DNA of 64,000 nucleotides from Bin87 sp964347975. GTDB lineage: Bacteria > Chloroflexota > Dehalococcoidia > Lucifugimonadales > UBA3495. Of the stretch, positions 17,008 through 24,985 are shown in pieces. Numbering within the stretch: the first letter of the stretch is position 1; every line of letters begins with the position of its first letter. The notes beneath the pieces are model-generated. The model was not told the origin of the DNA, ran no database searches, and saw only the letters and a program-made list of their open reading frames with translations. Made by a program: the position numbers and the translations under genes. The stretch is from positions 19,315-83,314 of the forward strand of contig CAYGAY010000014.1 in assembly GCA_964347975.1 (NCBI GenBank), given 5' to 3'.

Positions 17008-17205
17008 TCACGGTTCGGTATCGTACACGATCTTGCCGTCTCGCCAAGTGGCGACATAGCCATCGAGGGCAATGGCGCGGCGGCGGGCCTTTTTGGCGGC
17101 ACGTCGTAAGGCGTTCAACGCGCCGTCAACAAAGGGATCATACGGACGTTCAGCCGGCTCTCCGGCTTGCTCCCGCTGACGAGAAATTTCATACAGTGTG
17201 GTCAT
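17008..17205 (-). CDS. Small protein paired with zeta-like kinase
   Basis: 65 aa from MTTLYEISRQREQAGEPAER, highly charged, with a basic middle (RRAAKKARRRAI) and a C-terminal WRDGKIVYD strand. It overlaps the 3' end of the zeta-toxin-like gene by 17 nt. The order toxin-then-partner differs from epsilon-zeta, and the protein does not look like an epsilon antitoxin. It may be an antitoxin or an accessory protein; family not recognised with certainty. Confidence 0.65.
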   Translation of the reverse strand: MTTLYEISRQREQAGEPAERPYDPFVDGALNALRRAAKKARRRAIALDGYVATWRDGKIVYDTEP

Positions 17206-17728
17206 GGTCGCCACTCCTTTCCAACAGTGAAGGCGGGGCGTCTGAGCTGTCGTACAGCGCCCATTCATCTACCAACTCTTGATACAACAACTGAAAGTTG
17301 CGCCAGCCGGAGTTAAACCGCCGGCGAATCACATCATCCGGTATGTTGTGCCCACCGTCCCGTACCCGTTGTCCGACACGGGTTATGGCAACCTCCGGCG
17401 ATGGCAGGCGCAGGAAATACAACCTGACCCGGTAGCCTTGCTCCCGCCAGCGCGGGATCATACTAGCATAAGTTCGTCCGCTCAGCGTGGTCTCGAATGC
17501 AAAGCTGCGGCCTTCGCTGACGTACCGGCGGATCATGTCCAGCATCATCCGTCCGGCGGCAACGGCTTCGCGCTCGGGTTGCAGCGGGTTCAGACATTCC
17601 GCAATCAGGTCGGCGTTGACGAAAGTGGGACAACCCGCCTCGTTGGGCAGGAACTCCCTGGCAAAGGTGGTTTTGCCGGCGCCGTTGGGGCCCGCGATAA
17701 TGATGATGGTTTTTTGAGGCGCCGGCAT
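17189..17728 (-). CDS. Zeta-toxin-like P-loop kinase
   Basis: 179 aa with Walker A GPNGAGKT (13-20), NADLIAECLNP, which places the substrate-binding Asp, and SFAFETTLSGRTY, which resembles the zeta-toxin/PezT second motif. The arginine-rich lid (RVGQRVRDGGHNIPDDVIRRRF) is present. True zeta toxins phosphorylate UDP-N-acetylglucosamine; this short stand-alone class could instead be a general small-molecule kinase. Overlap with a 65-aa gene supports a two-gene module. Confidence 0.8.
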   Translation of the reverse strand: MPAPQKTIIIIAGPNGAGKTTFAREFLPNEAGCPTFVNADLIAECLNPLQPEREAVAAGRMMLDMIRRYVSEGRSFAFETTLSGRTYASMIPRWREQGYRVRLYFLRLPSPEVAITRVGQRVRDGGHNIPDDVIRRRFNSGWRNFQLLYQELVDEWALYDSSDAPPSLLERSGDHDHTV

Positions 17729-17731
17729 TAA

Positions 17732-18643
17732 TCAACTTGCGCTGTTGGAACCGCGCAGGTTCAGCGGCGCAATCGGGTTGGCTGCCTCGGGCGGGAGGGC
17801 CAGTTCGCTGCTGCGGCCCTGCCAGCCATCGAGGTGGGGCCAGAACTGCCAGTTGACCCGGGGCGGCTCGGGATAGTCGGTGGGCAAGCCGGTGGCGGAG
17901 GGCGCGTCCTGGTCGTCGGCGGGGTTGTCGGCGTCAGGACGCCAGGGCCAGGGCAAGTGGCGACGCCAGGGGTCGGTGTCGGCATACCCGTTGGCCTCGG
18001 CCACCACCGCCATGACCTGGTGGGGACGATGCAGGCGGTATTCCGGCCGCTGGGCCAGCACGGCGTCACGGTCGATGGCGGCCCACATGGCGGCGGCGGA
18101 CACAACCCCGACGCGGTGAGCGCAGATCACATCCTGCGGACCATCGCCCACGTACATGACGTCCGCCGGCGCCAGGTTCATGGCGTTCAGGACACGCAGC
18201 AGGCCATCGGGAGCCGGCTTGTAGGGGCGGTCGTCGGTCTTGAAATCGGCGTACTCGACCAGCGGGGCCAGGCCGGACTGCGCCAGTTCCCCGTCGCCGA
18301 AGTAGGATATCTTGTCGGATAGCACGCCGATGCGGATGCCCCGACGATGCAGCCCCCGCAGCAGGCTGGCCGCGCCGGGAAAGAGGTAGTTGCGCCGCCC
18401 GACGTTGCCGTGGTAATGACCAAGGAACGACTCCAGGATTCTGTCCAGCTCGTCTTCGGCGTCGGGACGGCTGCCGAAGAACCAGAGGAGGTGCTGGCGG
18501 AAGGGACGGTGAAACTCGGCGGCGACCTGTCCGGCGGTGGGCGGCGTCATCCCCAGGTCAACGGCGGTGCGCTCCATCAGCATGAGGTGGATGCCCCAGC
18601 TGTTCCAGAGGGTGAGGTCCCAATCGAAGATTACGGCGCGCAT
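17732..18643 (-). CDS. HAD-superfamily hydrolase (phosphoglycolate-phosphatase-like)
   Basis: 303 aa. Motif I FDWDLTLWN (nucleophile and acid Asp), motif II GVLSDKIS, motif III Lys in DDRPYKPAPDG and motif IV YVGDGPQD are all intact, so a phosphatase of the beta-phosphoglucomutase/Gph type is likely. A proline-rich C-terminal extension of about 80 residues (after VVAEANGY) has no counterpart in ordinary HAD enzymes. It stops 3 nt before the zeta-like kinase gene, so the two are co-transcribed with HAD upstream. Substrate unknown. Confidence 0.85.
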   Translation of the reverse strand: MRAVIFDWDLTLWNSWGIHLMLMERTAVDLGMTPPTAGQVAAEFHRPFRQHLLWFFGSRPDAEDELDRILESFLGHYHGNVGRRNYLFPGAASLLRGLHRRGIRIGVLSDKISYFGDGELAQSGLAPLVEYADFKTDDRPYKPAPDGLLRVLNAMNLAPADVMYVGDGPQDVICAHRVGVVSAAAMWAAIDRDAVLAQRPEYRLHRPHQVMAVVAEANGYADTDPWRRHLPWPWRPDADNPADDQDAPSATGLPTDYPEPPRVNWQFWPHLDGWQGRSSELALPPEAANPIAPLNLRGSNSAS

Positions 18644-18675
18644 TGTTTCGACGCTTTGCCGGTACCAAGCTCGGT

Positions 18676-18764
18676 CATTGCGAGGAGCGTAGCGACGCGG
18701 CAGTCTCGTCCCTGACCCGCATCCGACTCGTCAAGGAGATTGCCGCGCTTCGCTCGCAATGACC
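18676..18764. repeat. Palindromic intergenic repeat (CATTGCGAG family)
   Basis: TCATTGCGAGGAGCGTAGCG at one end and TTCGCTCGCAATGAC at the other form terminal inverted repeats of about 90 bp spacing, with GGCAGTCTC/GAGATTGCC as inner arms. Related copies lie at 6337-6369, 39833-39864 and 54620-54723. Confidence 0.6.
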
Positions 18765-18779
18765 GCTGGCGCTGGACTT

Positions 18780-19367
18780 TCAACCGGGCAGGAAGTCGCT
18801 CACGGCCAGGGTTATGTCGGGAAAGGCGCGGAGGCTGATGGCGGCGTCGAGCGGGAAGACTTGCGCGTTCCGATACACTCCGTCCACCGGGTCGTCATAG
18901 GCTTCAACCTGCTTGTCCACCAGGTTGGCTATCCACACTGCCGGGATGCCGGCGGCGGCGTACCTGGGCAACTTGGTTCCACGGTCGAAGGCCAGGGAAC
19001 TGTCGGCGACTTCAACCAGGAAAAAGATTTCCTCCGGCGTTACCGTGACGAGGTCATTGATAGAGCGGAAGCGGATGACGGCGATGTCCGGCTCCGGCGC
19101 CGTGGCGTCATTCAGCACTATGGTCGCTTGTACCTGCACCATCGCCCGGGTACCCAGGGCAACGGTTAGCAAGTAGGCTATCCAGTTGACGGATTGGCGG
19201 TGCGGGTCGTTTATGGGCGACATGATGATTATTTCCCCATCTATCAGCTCAATGCGCTCCTCTTCGCGCAGAATGCCGGCTTCCGCCATGGCGAAGTATT
19301 CGTCCACCGTGAACCGGCGGCGCAAGGGGAGAGTTTGAGGCGGGGCAGCAACGGCTGCGGTGGTCAT
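18780..19367 (-). CDS. Uma2 family protein
   Basis: 195 aa. RRRFTVDEYFAMAEAGILRE and ERIELIDGEII open the domain, APEPDIAVIR gives the PD-like acid and FFLVEVADSS the E-V strand of the PD-(D/E)XK-like core, then LPRYAAAGIPAVWI. All core positions are intact. It is the closest in this window to the canonical cyanobacterial Uma2 type and is not closely similar to the duplicated pair. It stands alone between a palindromic repeat and the MBL gene. Confidence 0.9.
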   Translation of the reverse strand: MTTAAVAAPPQTLPLRRRFTVDEYFAMAEAGILREEERIELIDGEIIIMSPINDPHRQSVNWIAYLLTVALGTRAMVQVQATIVLNDATAPEPDIAVIRFRSINDLVTVTPEEIFFLVEVADSSLAFDRGTKLPRYAAAGIPAVWIANLVDKQVEAYDDPVDGVYRNAQVFPLDAAISLRAFPDITLAVSDFLPG

Positions 19368-19403
19368 GGCGTAACCTCCCGTTCGGATTACGGGCCGGCG
19401 GCG

Positions 19404-20207
19404 TCAGCAGTGGCCGGGGTGGTTGTGGCCGCCGCCCTGGTAATCGATGGCGCTGGGCATGACGGTGGTGCCGGGATGGTCGGCTCGGCCCAGTTTGACC
19501 GTGACCGCGCCGCTGGCGTAGTGCAGGACGCCGCTGATCTCCAGGGTGGGGGATTCGGCCAGGTAGGTTATGTCGCCGTTGGCCTCGATGCGGAAGGGCC
19601 GGTCGTGGCCGGGGTAGATGGTGTTGGCGGCGGCGACTATCTTCCGGATGCTGGCGCGGGCATCGGCCTCGCTCCAGAAGACGATAGCCGGAGCGCCGCG
19701 ACCGATGGCGCCGGCGTCGGACATGGCGTCGCCGCCAACGCAGACGGCGCCGTCTGCGGTTTCCACCACGACGCTGATGTGGCCCCGGGTGTGGCCGGGA
19801 GTCTCGATGAGGCGAACGCCGGGTTCCAGCTCGGTCTCGCCCTTCACGGCGTTGACCTTCTGTTGCATGAAGGTGTCGGCAAAGTAGCGGGCGGTGGCCA
19901 GATCGCCCTCGCGGGGATTGCGACTGTACTCCAGCTCGTCGGCGTGGATGACGATTTCGGCGTTGGGGAACAGGTCGGTGTTCTGGGAGTGGTCCCAGTG
20001 GGCGTGGGTGAGGATGACGCGCCCGATGTCGTCGGTGGAGATGCCGTGGGCGGCCAGTTCGTCAACCAGCATATTGCGCCGTCCGAAGTGGCCCACGTCT
20101 ACAATGGACAGCGCCGCGCCGCGAATGAGGGTGACGGTACACAGGCCCAGGCGGGTCTGGTCGGTGTTGATGGAGTAGCCGCCCATGATGATTTCCAGTT
20201 CCGGCAT
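19404..20207 (-). CDS. MBL-fold metallo-hydrolase
   Basis: 267 aa from MPELEIIMGG with TCCCTCC (RBS GGAGGGA on the minus strand) just upstream. The metal motif THAHWDHSQN (HxHxDH), the later His in TPGHTRGHIS, Asp in VGGDAMSD and YPGHD complete a two-metal site. The C-terminus ends in a His/Gly-rich GGGHNHPGHC tail that could also bind metal. It follows rhodanese and OsmC genes on the same strand, so thioester or persulfide hydrolysis is a reasonable guess, but lactonase activity cannot be excluded. Confidence 0.85.
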   Translation of the reverse strand: MPELEIIMGGYSINTDQTRLGLCTVTLIRGAALSIVDVGHFGRRNMLVDELAAHGISTDDIGRVILTHAHWDHSQNTDLFPNAEIVIHADELEYSRNPREGDLATARYFADTFMQQKVNAVKGETELEPGVRLIETPGHTRGHISVVVETADGAVCVGGDAMSDAGAIGRGAPAIVFWSEADARASIRKIVAAANTIYPGHDRPFRIEANGDITYLAESPTLEISGVLHYASGAVTVKLGRADHPGTTVMPSAIDYQGGGHNHPGHC

Positions 20208-20253
20208 GACGTTCCCTCCGAAAGCCGATGGCAATAGGCAATTAATGGTTTGT

Positions 20254-21048
20254 TCAGAGCTCCACGGGCTGCTCGCTGTCCATCCACTCGGCGTATGAGC
20301 CATCGTAAAGGCGGACGTCGTAGCCGGCCTGACTCATGGCGAGCCAGGCCACAGAGGCGCGGACCCCGCTGCGGCAGTAGGCTATGACCGTATCATTGTT
20401 GGCAATTCCCATGGCGCCCAGCCGGTCGCGCAGCTCGAACTCGTCAATGAGCAGATTGCCGTCGCTGCCGGCCGTTTCCACGTGGGGGACGTGGATGGCG
20501 CCGGGGATATGGCCGGGGCGATGATCCGCCTCCGCCGCGCCGTTGAACTCCTCGGCGGTGCGGGTGTCCAGCAAAATGGCGTTCCCCGGGTTGGCGGCGT
20601 CTTGCAAAGTGGCCCTCAGCGACGGGTTGAGCCGGACGGTGAAGGCGTTGGCCGCGGTGGGAACGGGACGATACAACACCTCGCGGCCCTGCGCCTTCCA
20701 GGCGTCGTAGAGCAGGTCCATGATGTGAACGTCCTCTCTGCCCAGGTATTCCAGAACCCAGGCGGCCATGGCGGCGTTGCGCCCGTCCTGGTGGTCGTAC
20801 AGCACGGGCGTCACGTCGTCGCCCAGACCCACGTCGCCGAAAGCGGCGGCCAACTGCTCGGGGGGGCCGAGGCGTCCGTCAGGGCCTTGCAGCTTCTTGA
20901 AGGGTACGCTGACCGCGCCGCGCAGGTGTCCCATCAGGTAGCGCATGGCCGACCGGGGATCGATGATCAGATACCTCGGGCCCCGCTCATCCTGAGCCGG
21001 TCGAAGGATGCGTTCCTCAACCCAATCGGCGGAAACTAAGGTTGCCAT
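20254..21048 (-). CDS. Tandem-rhodanese sulfurtransferase
   Basis: 264 aa from MATLVSADWV, overlapping the OsmC stop by one base (TGATG). The first rhodanese domain has Asp (YDHQDGRNA) where the active Cys would be; the second has the active loop AYCRSGVRAS, as in thiosulfate or mercaptopyruvate sulfurtransferases. Residues about 16-22 (RPAQDER) are encoded by an interspersed repeat (20983-21012) that appears to have inserted in frame. Acts in sulfane-sulfur transfer, probably with the OsmC-like and MBL neighbours. Confidence 0.88.
   Translation of the reverse strand: MATLVSADWVEERILRPAQDERGPRYLIIDPRSAMRYLMGHLRGAVSVPFKKLQGPDGRLGPPEQLAAAFGDVGLGDDVTPVLYDHQDGRNAAMAAWVLEYLGREDVHIMDLLYDAWKAQGREVLYRPVPTAANAFTVRLNPSLRATLQDAANPGNAILLDTRTAEEFNGAAEADHRPGHIPGAIHVPHVETAGSDGNLLIDEFELRDRLGAMGIANNDTVIAYCRSGVRASVAWLAMSQAGYDVRLYDGSYAEWMDSEQPVEL
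20983..21012. repeat. TCATCCTGAGCCGGTCGAAG-type repeat inside the rhodanese gene
   Basis: The repeat (CTCATCCTGAGCC, then GGTCGAAGGATG) is a hairpin-forming interspersed sequence. A related copy, TCATGGTGAGCCTGTCGAAC, lies in intergenic DNA at 54796-54815. Here it is read in frame by the rhodanese gene. Confidence 0.6.
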
Positions 21049-21584
21049 CAGCCCACCATCTCGAAGTCGGTTTCCACTGAGGTGCGGTTGATCACCGACT
21101 GGGTGACCGGGGAGCCTGCCACGGCGAGACGCCAGATTTCCTTCAGGGTGTCCTCGTCGGCGTCGGCGCGGACGAAGCACTTGGCAGAGACGCGGCCATA
21201 GCCGGGGTTGCCTTCGTCCTCCACGCCGGCCCACTTGCGGATGTTGTCAAAGTAACCCTCCACCGCGATTTCCAGGTCGTGGATGCGGACGCCCTGCTTG
21301 GTAGCGTTGACCACGAAGCCGACGGTCATGCAGCTGCCGATGGCGGACAGCAGTTGCTCGTGGGCGCTGGCGGCCACGTCGGTGGCGGTCAGGTCCCCCG
21401 GTTCGTCCATGTCCACCTGGTGGTTCCGCATATACGCCCGGGCGCGCATCCCGTCCTGCCAGACGACGCGGGACTTCCAGGGCCCGGTAACCGCGTTGAA
21501 AACGTCCGGGTCCCGGAAGGAGTCCAGCACCTCGGCGAGTTTCTCCCGGGGCAGGCCGTTCAGATTTTCTTCTTGCTGCGCCAT
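21048..21584 (-). CDS. OsmC-family protein
   Basis: 178 aa. The body matches OsmC/Ohr folds (MDEPGDLTATDVAASAHEQL, then LLSAIGSCMTVGFV, then HDLEIAVEGYFD). One of the two redox cysteines (SCM) is present, but the second position reads AGSPVTQS where peroxiredoxin-type members have CPV. A thiol-dependent peroxidase using the usual Cys pair is therefore doubtful. It heads an OsmC-rhodanese-MBL operon. Confidence 0.85.
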   Translation of the reverse strand: MAQQEENLNGLPREKLAEVLDSFRDPDVFNAVTGPWKSRVVWQDGMRARAYMRNHQVDMDEPGDLTATDVAASAHEQLLSAIGSCMTVGFVVNATKQGVRIHDLEIAVEGYFDNIRKWAGVEDEGNPGYGRVSAKCFVRADADEDTLKEIWRLAVAGSPVTQSVINRTSVETDFEMVG

Positions 21585-21621
21585 GATGTGCTCCTTGTTG
21601 ATGTTGGGGTTGATAGCGCGG

Positions 21622-22026
21622 TTAATTATTGCCGACGCTCAAAGCCTGGGGCATCGCTGCGATTACCGGCGCCAGATGCTTTGACGCATTCCGCAGGTCA
21701 ACCGCGATGACCACCGTGTCTCCCGGATCGTATTGGTCAGGCCGCCAATACGCTGCCAAGTCGCCGTTTTCGGCAACGACGGTTGCGGTTTCCGTGCTAT
21801 GGCCAAAAGTGAGCGTGTCCGTTTCCGTGCAGTAGCCACGCTTGCCCAGAGGCAGCCATGCACTGACGCCGATGACTTCTAACCCGACCGCTTCATAGCT
21901 GTCTTCGTCGGGCACGTCGATCATTACCATGCCTACCGTCGCCAATTCGTAGGTTCCGCCACTGGGCTGACTATAGTTCAACCCGATTGCATCGCACTCC
22001 GGGTCATAATGAACTCTCAGATTCAC
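21622..22026 (-). CDS. DUF2283-like small protein
   Basis: 134 aa from a GTG start (22026) with GGAGG seven bases upstream; an ATG-initiated frame reaches further but overlaps the previous gene more. The N-terminus LRVHYDPECDAIGLNYSQP resembles DUF2283 (a YDPExDxLYI-type opening), and EVIGVSAWLP fits the rest of that fold. It overlaps the upstream 127-aa gene by 23 nt, and DUF2283 proteins commonly pair with small toxin-like partners. A longer-than-usual C-terminus (about 60 residues) is unexplained. Confidence 0.6.
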   Translation of the reverse strand: MNLRVHYDPECDAIGLNYSQPSGGTYELATVGMVMIDVPDEDSYEAVGLEVIGVSAWLPLGKRGYCTETDTLTFGHSTETATVVAENGDLAAYWRPDQYDPGDTVVIAVDLRNASKHLAPVIAAMPQALSVGNN

Positions 22027-22387
22027 CTCGCGCCTCCGGTCTTTCGTAATTGCGCTGGAAGTATGCCATGTCGCCACTGTTTAATTTATCCGTTGCCTTC
22101 GTGTCCAGAAAGGCAGTGGTAATCCGTCGGTCGTCCATAGAAACGCCTACCCGCATTAAGCGTTCAGCGCCTCTATGCTCAACCCAGCCCAGATAAGCCA
22201 TGCTTGGCCCGTTGCGCTCGTCATATCTGACGCCTCGGATGACCCAATTGTCCAGCACGTCAGCCAAACGTTCCGCGGTAATTTCGCTGCGGATTTCAGC
22301 CTGCTCCTGCAAGTGGAAGGTAATTTCCCTCTGCACCCCGCCGGTGGTCAGGGTTTCCGGCAATGCGACGGCGTCATCCCTACTCAT
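22004..22387 (-). CDS. Small toxin-like protein paired with DUF2283 gene
   Basis: 127 aa; family not certain. ITAERLADVLDNWVIRGVRY followed by ERLMRVGVSMDDRRITTAFL resembles RNase-like or DUF4258-type toxin folds (helix, then a sheet ending in an ITAF strand). It overlaps the MetE-like stop by 8 nt and the DUF2283-like gene by 23 nt, so the three are transcribed together. Antitoxin/toxin roles are inference from pairing. Confidence 0.55.
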   Translation of the reverse strand: MSRDDAVALPETLTTGGVQREITFHLQEQAEIRSEITAERLADVLDNWVIRGVRYDERNGPSMAYLGWVEHRGAERLMRVGVSMDDRRITTAFLDTKATDKLNSGDMAYFQRNYERPEARGESESSL

Positions 22388-23543
22388 ACTCCGCGCGCAG
22401 GATTTTGGCGGCGTCGGTGATGACCTGCATCTTCCTGGCGGCCATGTCGTGGGTGTTGACGTTGCGCTCGGCGAAAGTGCCGAAGCCGCAGTCGGGGTTG
22501 AGGTAGATCTTGTCCGGGTCGAAGTACTGGAGCAGTTCCTTCACCCGTTCCACGATCTGCGCGGCCGGCTCGATGTCGTCGGTGCGGGGGTTGACCACGC
22601 CGAAACCGATCTCCTTCTCGTTGCCGTACTCCTGGAACACCTCCATCTCGCCGGCGCGAGGGGTGGCGCACTCCAGCACCAACTGGTCGATGTTCATCTG
22701 CACCAGGTAGGGAAGCATGGGGCCGTAGTTGCCGGTGAGCAGCACCTCTTCCTTCTTGCTCCAGTTGCCCCGGCAGATATGCACGCCCGTCTTGATGCCG
22801 TCGATGCCCTCCAGCGTTTCGTTCATCAGCCGCACGGCCATCTCCAGCTCGTCGGTGGGGTCGCGGCGGTTGGGCAGGGCGGCGCACATGAAAGTCTCGG
22901 TGGTCTCTTCGCCGAACACTACCTGCGAAAGGGTGGGTTCGTCCAGTTGCACAAAGTCGCAGCCCAGGTCGCGCAGGGCGATGATCTCCTCGCGCAGGAT
23001 CTCGACCACATCCCGGGCCAGGTCGTCGGGAGAGGGATATGCCTTGTCCGACAGTCCCTCAAACCAGGCGGAGCGGGTGAGCATATAGGGGCCGGGCAGG
23101 GGAACCTTGATCTGCCGGTCGGTGTGTTCCCGCAGGAACGCCAGTTCGTCCAGCGCCAGCCCGTTGCGCTTGCCGATGCGGTCAATCACGATGGGGCTCT
23201 TGATGGCGAAGGATGGCACGTCCAGGGCGCGGAGCACTTCCTCCATACGGGCGCGGTCCGTGGAATAGTCCAGCAGCTCGGAGACCTTCATCAACTGCAT
23301 CCCCGTGAGCTTGTCCACGGCGAAGGAGTAGAAGTTGTCGCGGCGCTGCTCGCCGTCGCTGATGATATCCACGCCGGCCGCTTCCTGGGCGCGAATGCAG
23401 TCCAGCACCTCCCCATCGGCCACTTCGTTGAACTCGGCCAGCGTGATCTCGCCGGCCTCCTTGCGACGCAGGGCGCGGATCAGCTCGGCGGACCGCGGCC
23501 AGCTGCCGACTACGGTAACGGGAAACAGGGGAGCGTCCGGCAT
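22380..23543 (-). CDS. Methionine synthase (MetE) C-terminal-domain-like protein
   Basis: 387 aa, the length of stand-alone catalytic-domain MetE homologues (core-MetE). TTVGSWPR-like VTVVGSWPRSAEL, DGEQRRDNF, FVQLDEP, zinc ligands in GVHICRG and NPDCGFGTF, and LECATPR are all present. It lacks the N-terminal folate half of E. coli MetE. Methyl donor may be a corrinoid protein or a small methylated thiol rather than methyl-tetrahydrofolate. RBS GGAGG before the start. Confidence 0.88.
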   Translation of the reverse strand: MPDAPLFPVTVVGSWPRSAELIRALRRKEAGEITLAEFNEVADGEVLDCIRAQEAAGVDIISDGEQRRDNFYSFAVDKLTGMQLMKVSELLDYSTDRARMEEVLRALDVPSFAIKSPIVIDRIGKRNGLALDELAFLREHTDRQIKVPLPGPYMLTRSAWFEGLSDKAYPSPDDLARDVVEILREEIIALRDLGCDFVQLDEPTLSQVVFGEETTETFMCAALPNRRDPTDELEMAVRLMNETLEGIDGIKTGVHICRGNWSKKEEVLLTGNYGPMLPYLVQMNIDQLVLECATPRAGEMEVFQEYGNEKEIGFGVVNPRTDDIEPAAQIVERVKELLQYFDPDKIYLNPDCGFGTFAERNVNTHDMAARKMQVITDAAKILRAEYE

Positions 23544-23734
23544 TTAGATTCCCTCCGGGACTTGGGGTGTTGCAAGATAATAACAGCGGCAGGCAGCGCA
23601 CTTTTCGCCAGTCCATGCCGGTGGCTACTTCGGATAATCTACACTAGAATCCTTATCAGGCACAAATTAAGTCGGCCGGGCTTGCCAATAGACCATAGCG
23701 CGGCCGACTGCCGGCCGCGGCAACGGGAAACAAG

Positions 23735-23764
23735 GGAGCGCCCCTCTCGATTAAGGGGCGCTCC
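23735..23764 (-). terminator. Hairpin after the cupin gene
   Basis: Perfect 11-bp arms (GGAGCGCCCCT / AGGGGCGCTCC) around TCTCGATTA-type loop, 31 nt beyond the stop of the CDO-like gene. Only a weak T-run (CTTGTTT) follows on the minus strand. Confidence 0.55.
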
Positions 23765-23794
23765 GGCGGGAAAATTTACTGCCAGCAGCAACCG

Positions 23795-24367
23795 TCAGCG
23801 ATCCATCACCGCCACGGTGCCTTTCTCGGGATCGTACTGGTAGCGGGTGATGCGGTCCAGCTTCTGGGATTCGAGACGCACCACCACGGCGCGGTCGCCG
23901 GTCACGTTCAGGGTATTGTGGATTTCGCCGGGCAGGAAGAAGGCCACCTTGCCGTCCTTCTGTACAAAGTCGCCGGTCTCCTGGATCTGCACCGAGTCCA
24001 CGCCCTCGCCGGGATAGAACCAGCGCCACTTGGTCTGCTTGATGGCGCCGTCATAGACGCCGTACACCACCCACGCCGCGCCGTGGTCGTGGGGCAGGTT
24101 GTCCTGGTCGGGCCGCTGCACCGACGCCATCAGCCAGAAACCGCCGCCGGGATGGCCGTAGTCCTCATCCAGGTGGAGGTCATAGCGTCCGAACCCGCCC
24201 TCGTCGGGAAGTTCCAGCCGCTCCTCCAGCCAGCCGGGAGTGGCCAGCAGGCGCTCCATGCGCTCCGCCACCCCCGAAGCCTGGGCCAGCGGGTCCTGCG
24301 TGGAGTCGAAAATCTCGCGCACGTCGTCGATGAATGCGTCCACCGAATAGGCCGTGGTTTGCGTCAT
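23795..24367 (-). CDS. Cysteine-dioxygenase-like cupin
   Basis: 190 aa from MTQTTAYSVDAFIDDV; the frame is open further upstream but crosses the GIY-YIG gene. The cupin metal motif LPHDHGAAWVVYGVYDG and a second-motif His in FFLPGEIHNTLNV point to a mononuclear iron dioxygenase or a related non-catalytic cupin. Typical CDO enzymes are about 190-200 aa, matching. The substrate may be a thiol such as cysteine, in keeping with sulfur genes nearby, but this is inferred. Confidence 0.7.
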   Translation of the reverse strand: MTQTTAYSVDAFIDDVREIFDSTQDPLAQASGVAERMERLLATPGWLEERLELPDEGGFGRYDLHLDEDYGHPGGGFWLMASVQRPDQDNLPHDHGAAWVVYGVYDGAIKQTKWRWFYPGEGVDSVQIQETGDFVQKDGKVAFFLPGEIHNTLNVTGDRAVVVRLESQKLDRITRYQYDPEKGTVAVMDR

Positions 24368-24494
24368 ATCAATCCTCCGCTCAATCTCGCGTACTGCTGC
24401 CGCCATTCTGGAGAGAATGCAACGGCGTGTCAACTTGCCGGTTTCCAATAGCGGGGTTTCCGACCTGCTGCATTGACCGCAGACCATCTCAAAA

Positions 24495-24938
24495 CTAGTG
24501 GAACTGTCCGTCGGTGGTTTTGTTGCCTTTAGGCAATCTGCCGGTGCGGCTTTTGTAACCCGCCAGTTTCTTGGCCTCCAGCCGTTGGGCATCTGAGCGG
24601 CTCAGCCGCGGCGATTCGACGACCAACGAGCCTCCCTTCTTCAGTTTGCCTGATTTGGAGTGTTCGGCTGCTCGGCGGGATGGATCATTCGTGGATCCGA
24701 TATACGTGCGCTTGCCATTGGAGTCGTAAAGGGAATACGCGACTACCTTCTTGCTCGATCCGCTTTTCGCGCTGCTTTTGTTGCCGGAACTGGCGCTCGA
24801 TGCGGTTCTTCCGTTGGCTCCGCTGCCGTACGCGCTCCGGCCGCCACTTCTCTGGCTCTTGCCAGTACCGCCCTTGAATCCGCCTCCGGAACCACCGCGC
24901 GCGCCGCCGCGGAATCCGCCTCCACTTGCTCTGGCCAT
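24495..24938 (-). CDS. GIY-YIG-like protein with Gly/Ser-rich N-terminus
   Basis: 147 aa. Residues 1-63 are Gly/Ser/Arg-rich and should be disordered. From residue 65, VAYSLYDSNGKRTYIGSTND then PSRRAAEH is a GIY-YIG nuclease core (YSL for GIY, TYIG, RR and a following H), with a candidate catalytic Glu in RLEAKKLAGY. RBS GAGGTG lies before the ATG. Stand-alone GIY-YIG proteins may be repair, restriction or homing enzymes; no intron, intein or methylase partner is adjacent. Confidence 0.7.
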   Translation of the reverse strand: MARASGGGFRGGARGGSGGGFKGGTGKSQRSGGRSAYGSGANGRTASSASSGNKSSAKSGSSKKVVAYSLYDSNGKRTYIGSTNDPSRRAAEHSKSGKLKKGGSLVVESPRLSRSDAQRLEAKKLAGYKSRTGRLPKGNKTTDGQFH

Positions 24939-24985
24939 GTTTGTTCACCTCATCTCGCAACTAATGTGTTGGGGATTTTTCGATT

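Noticed and set aside
16884..17102. Longer start of the RDD protein
   Set aside because: The extension has no zinc knuckle or membrane feature and runs over the next gene.
24367..24592. Upstream extension of the CDO-like cupin
   Set aside because: It overlaps the GIY-YIG gene and has no conserved content; MTQTTAYS is the likely start.
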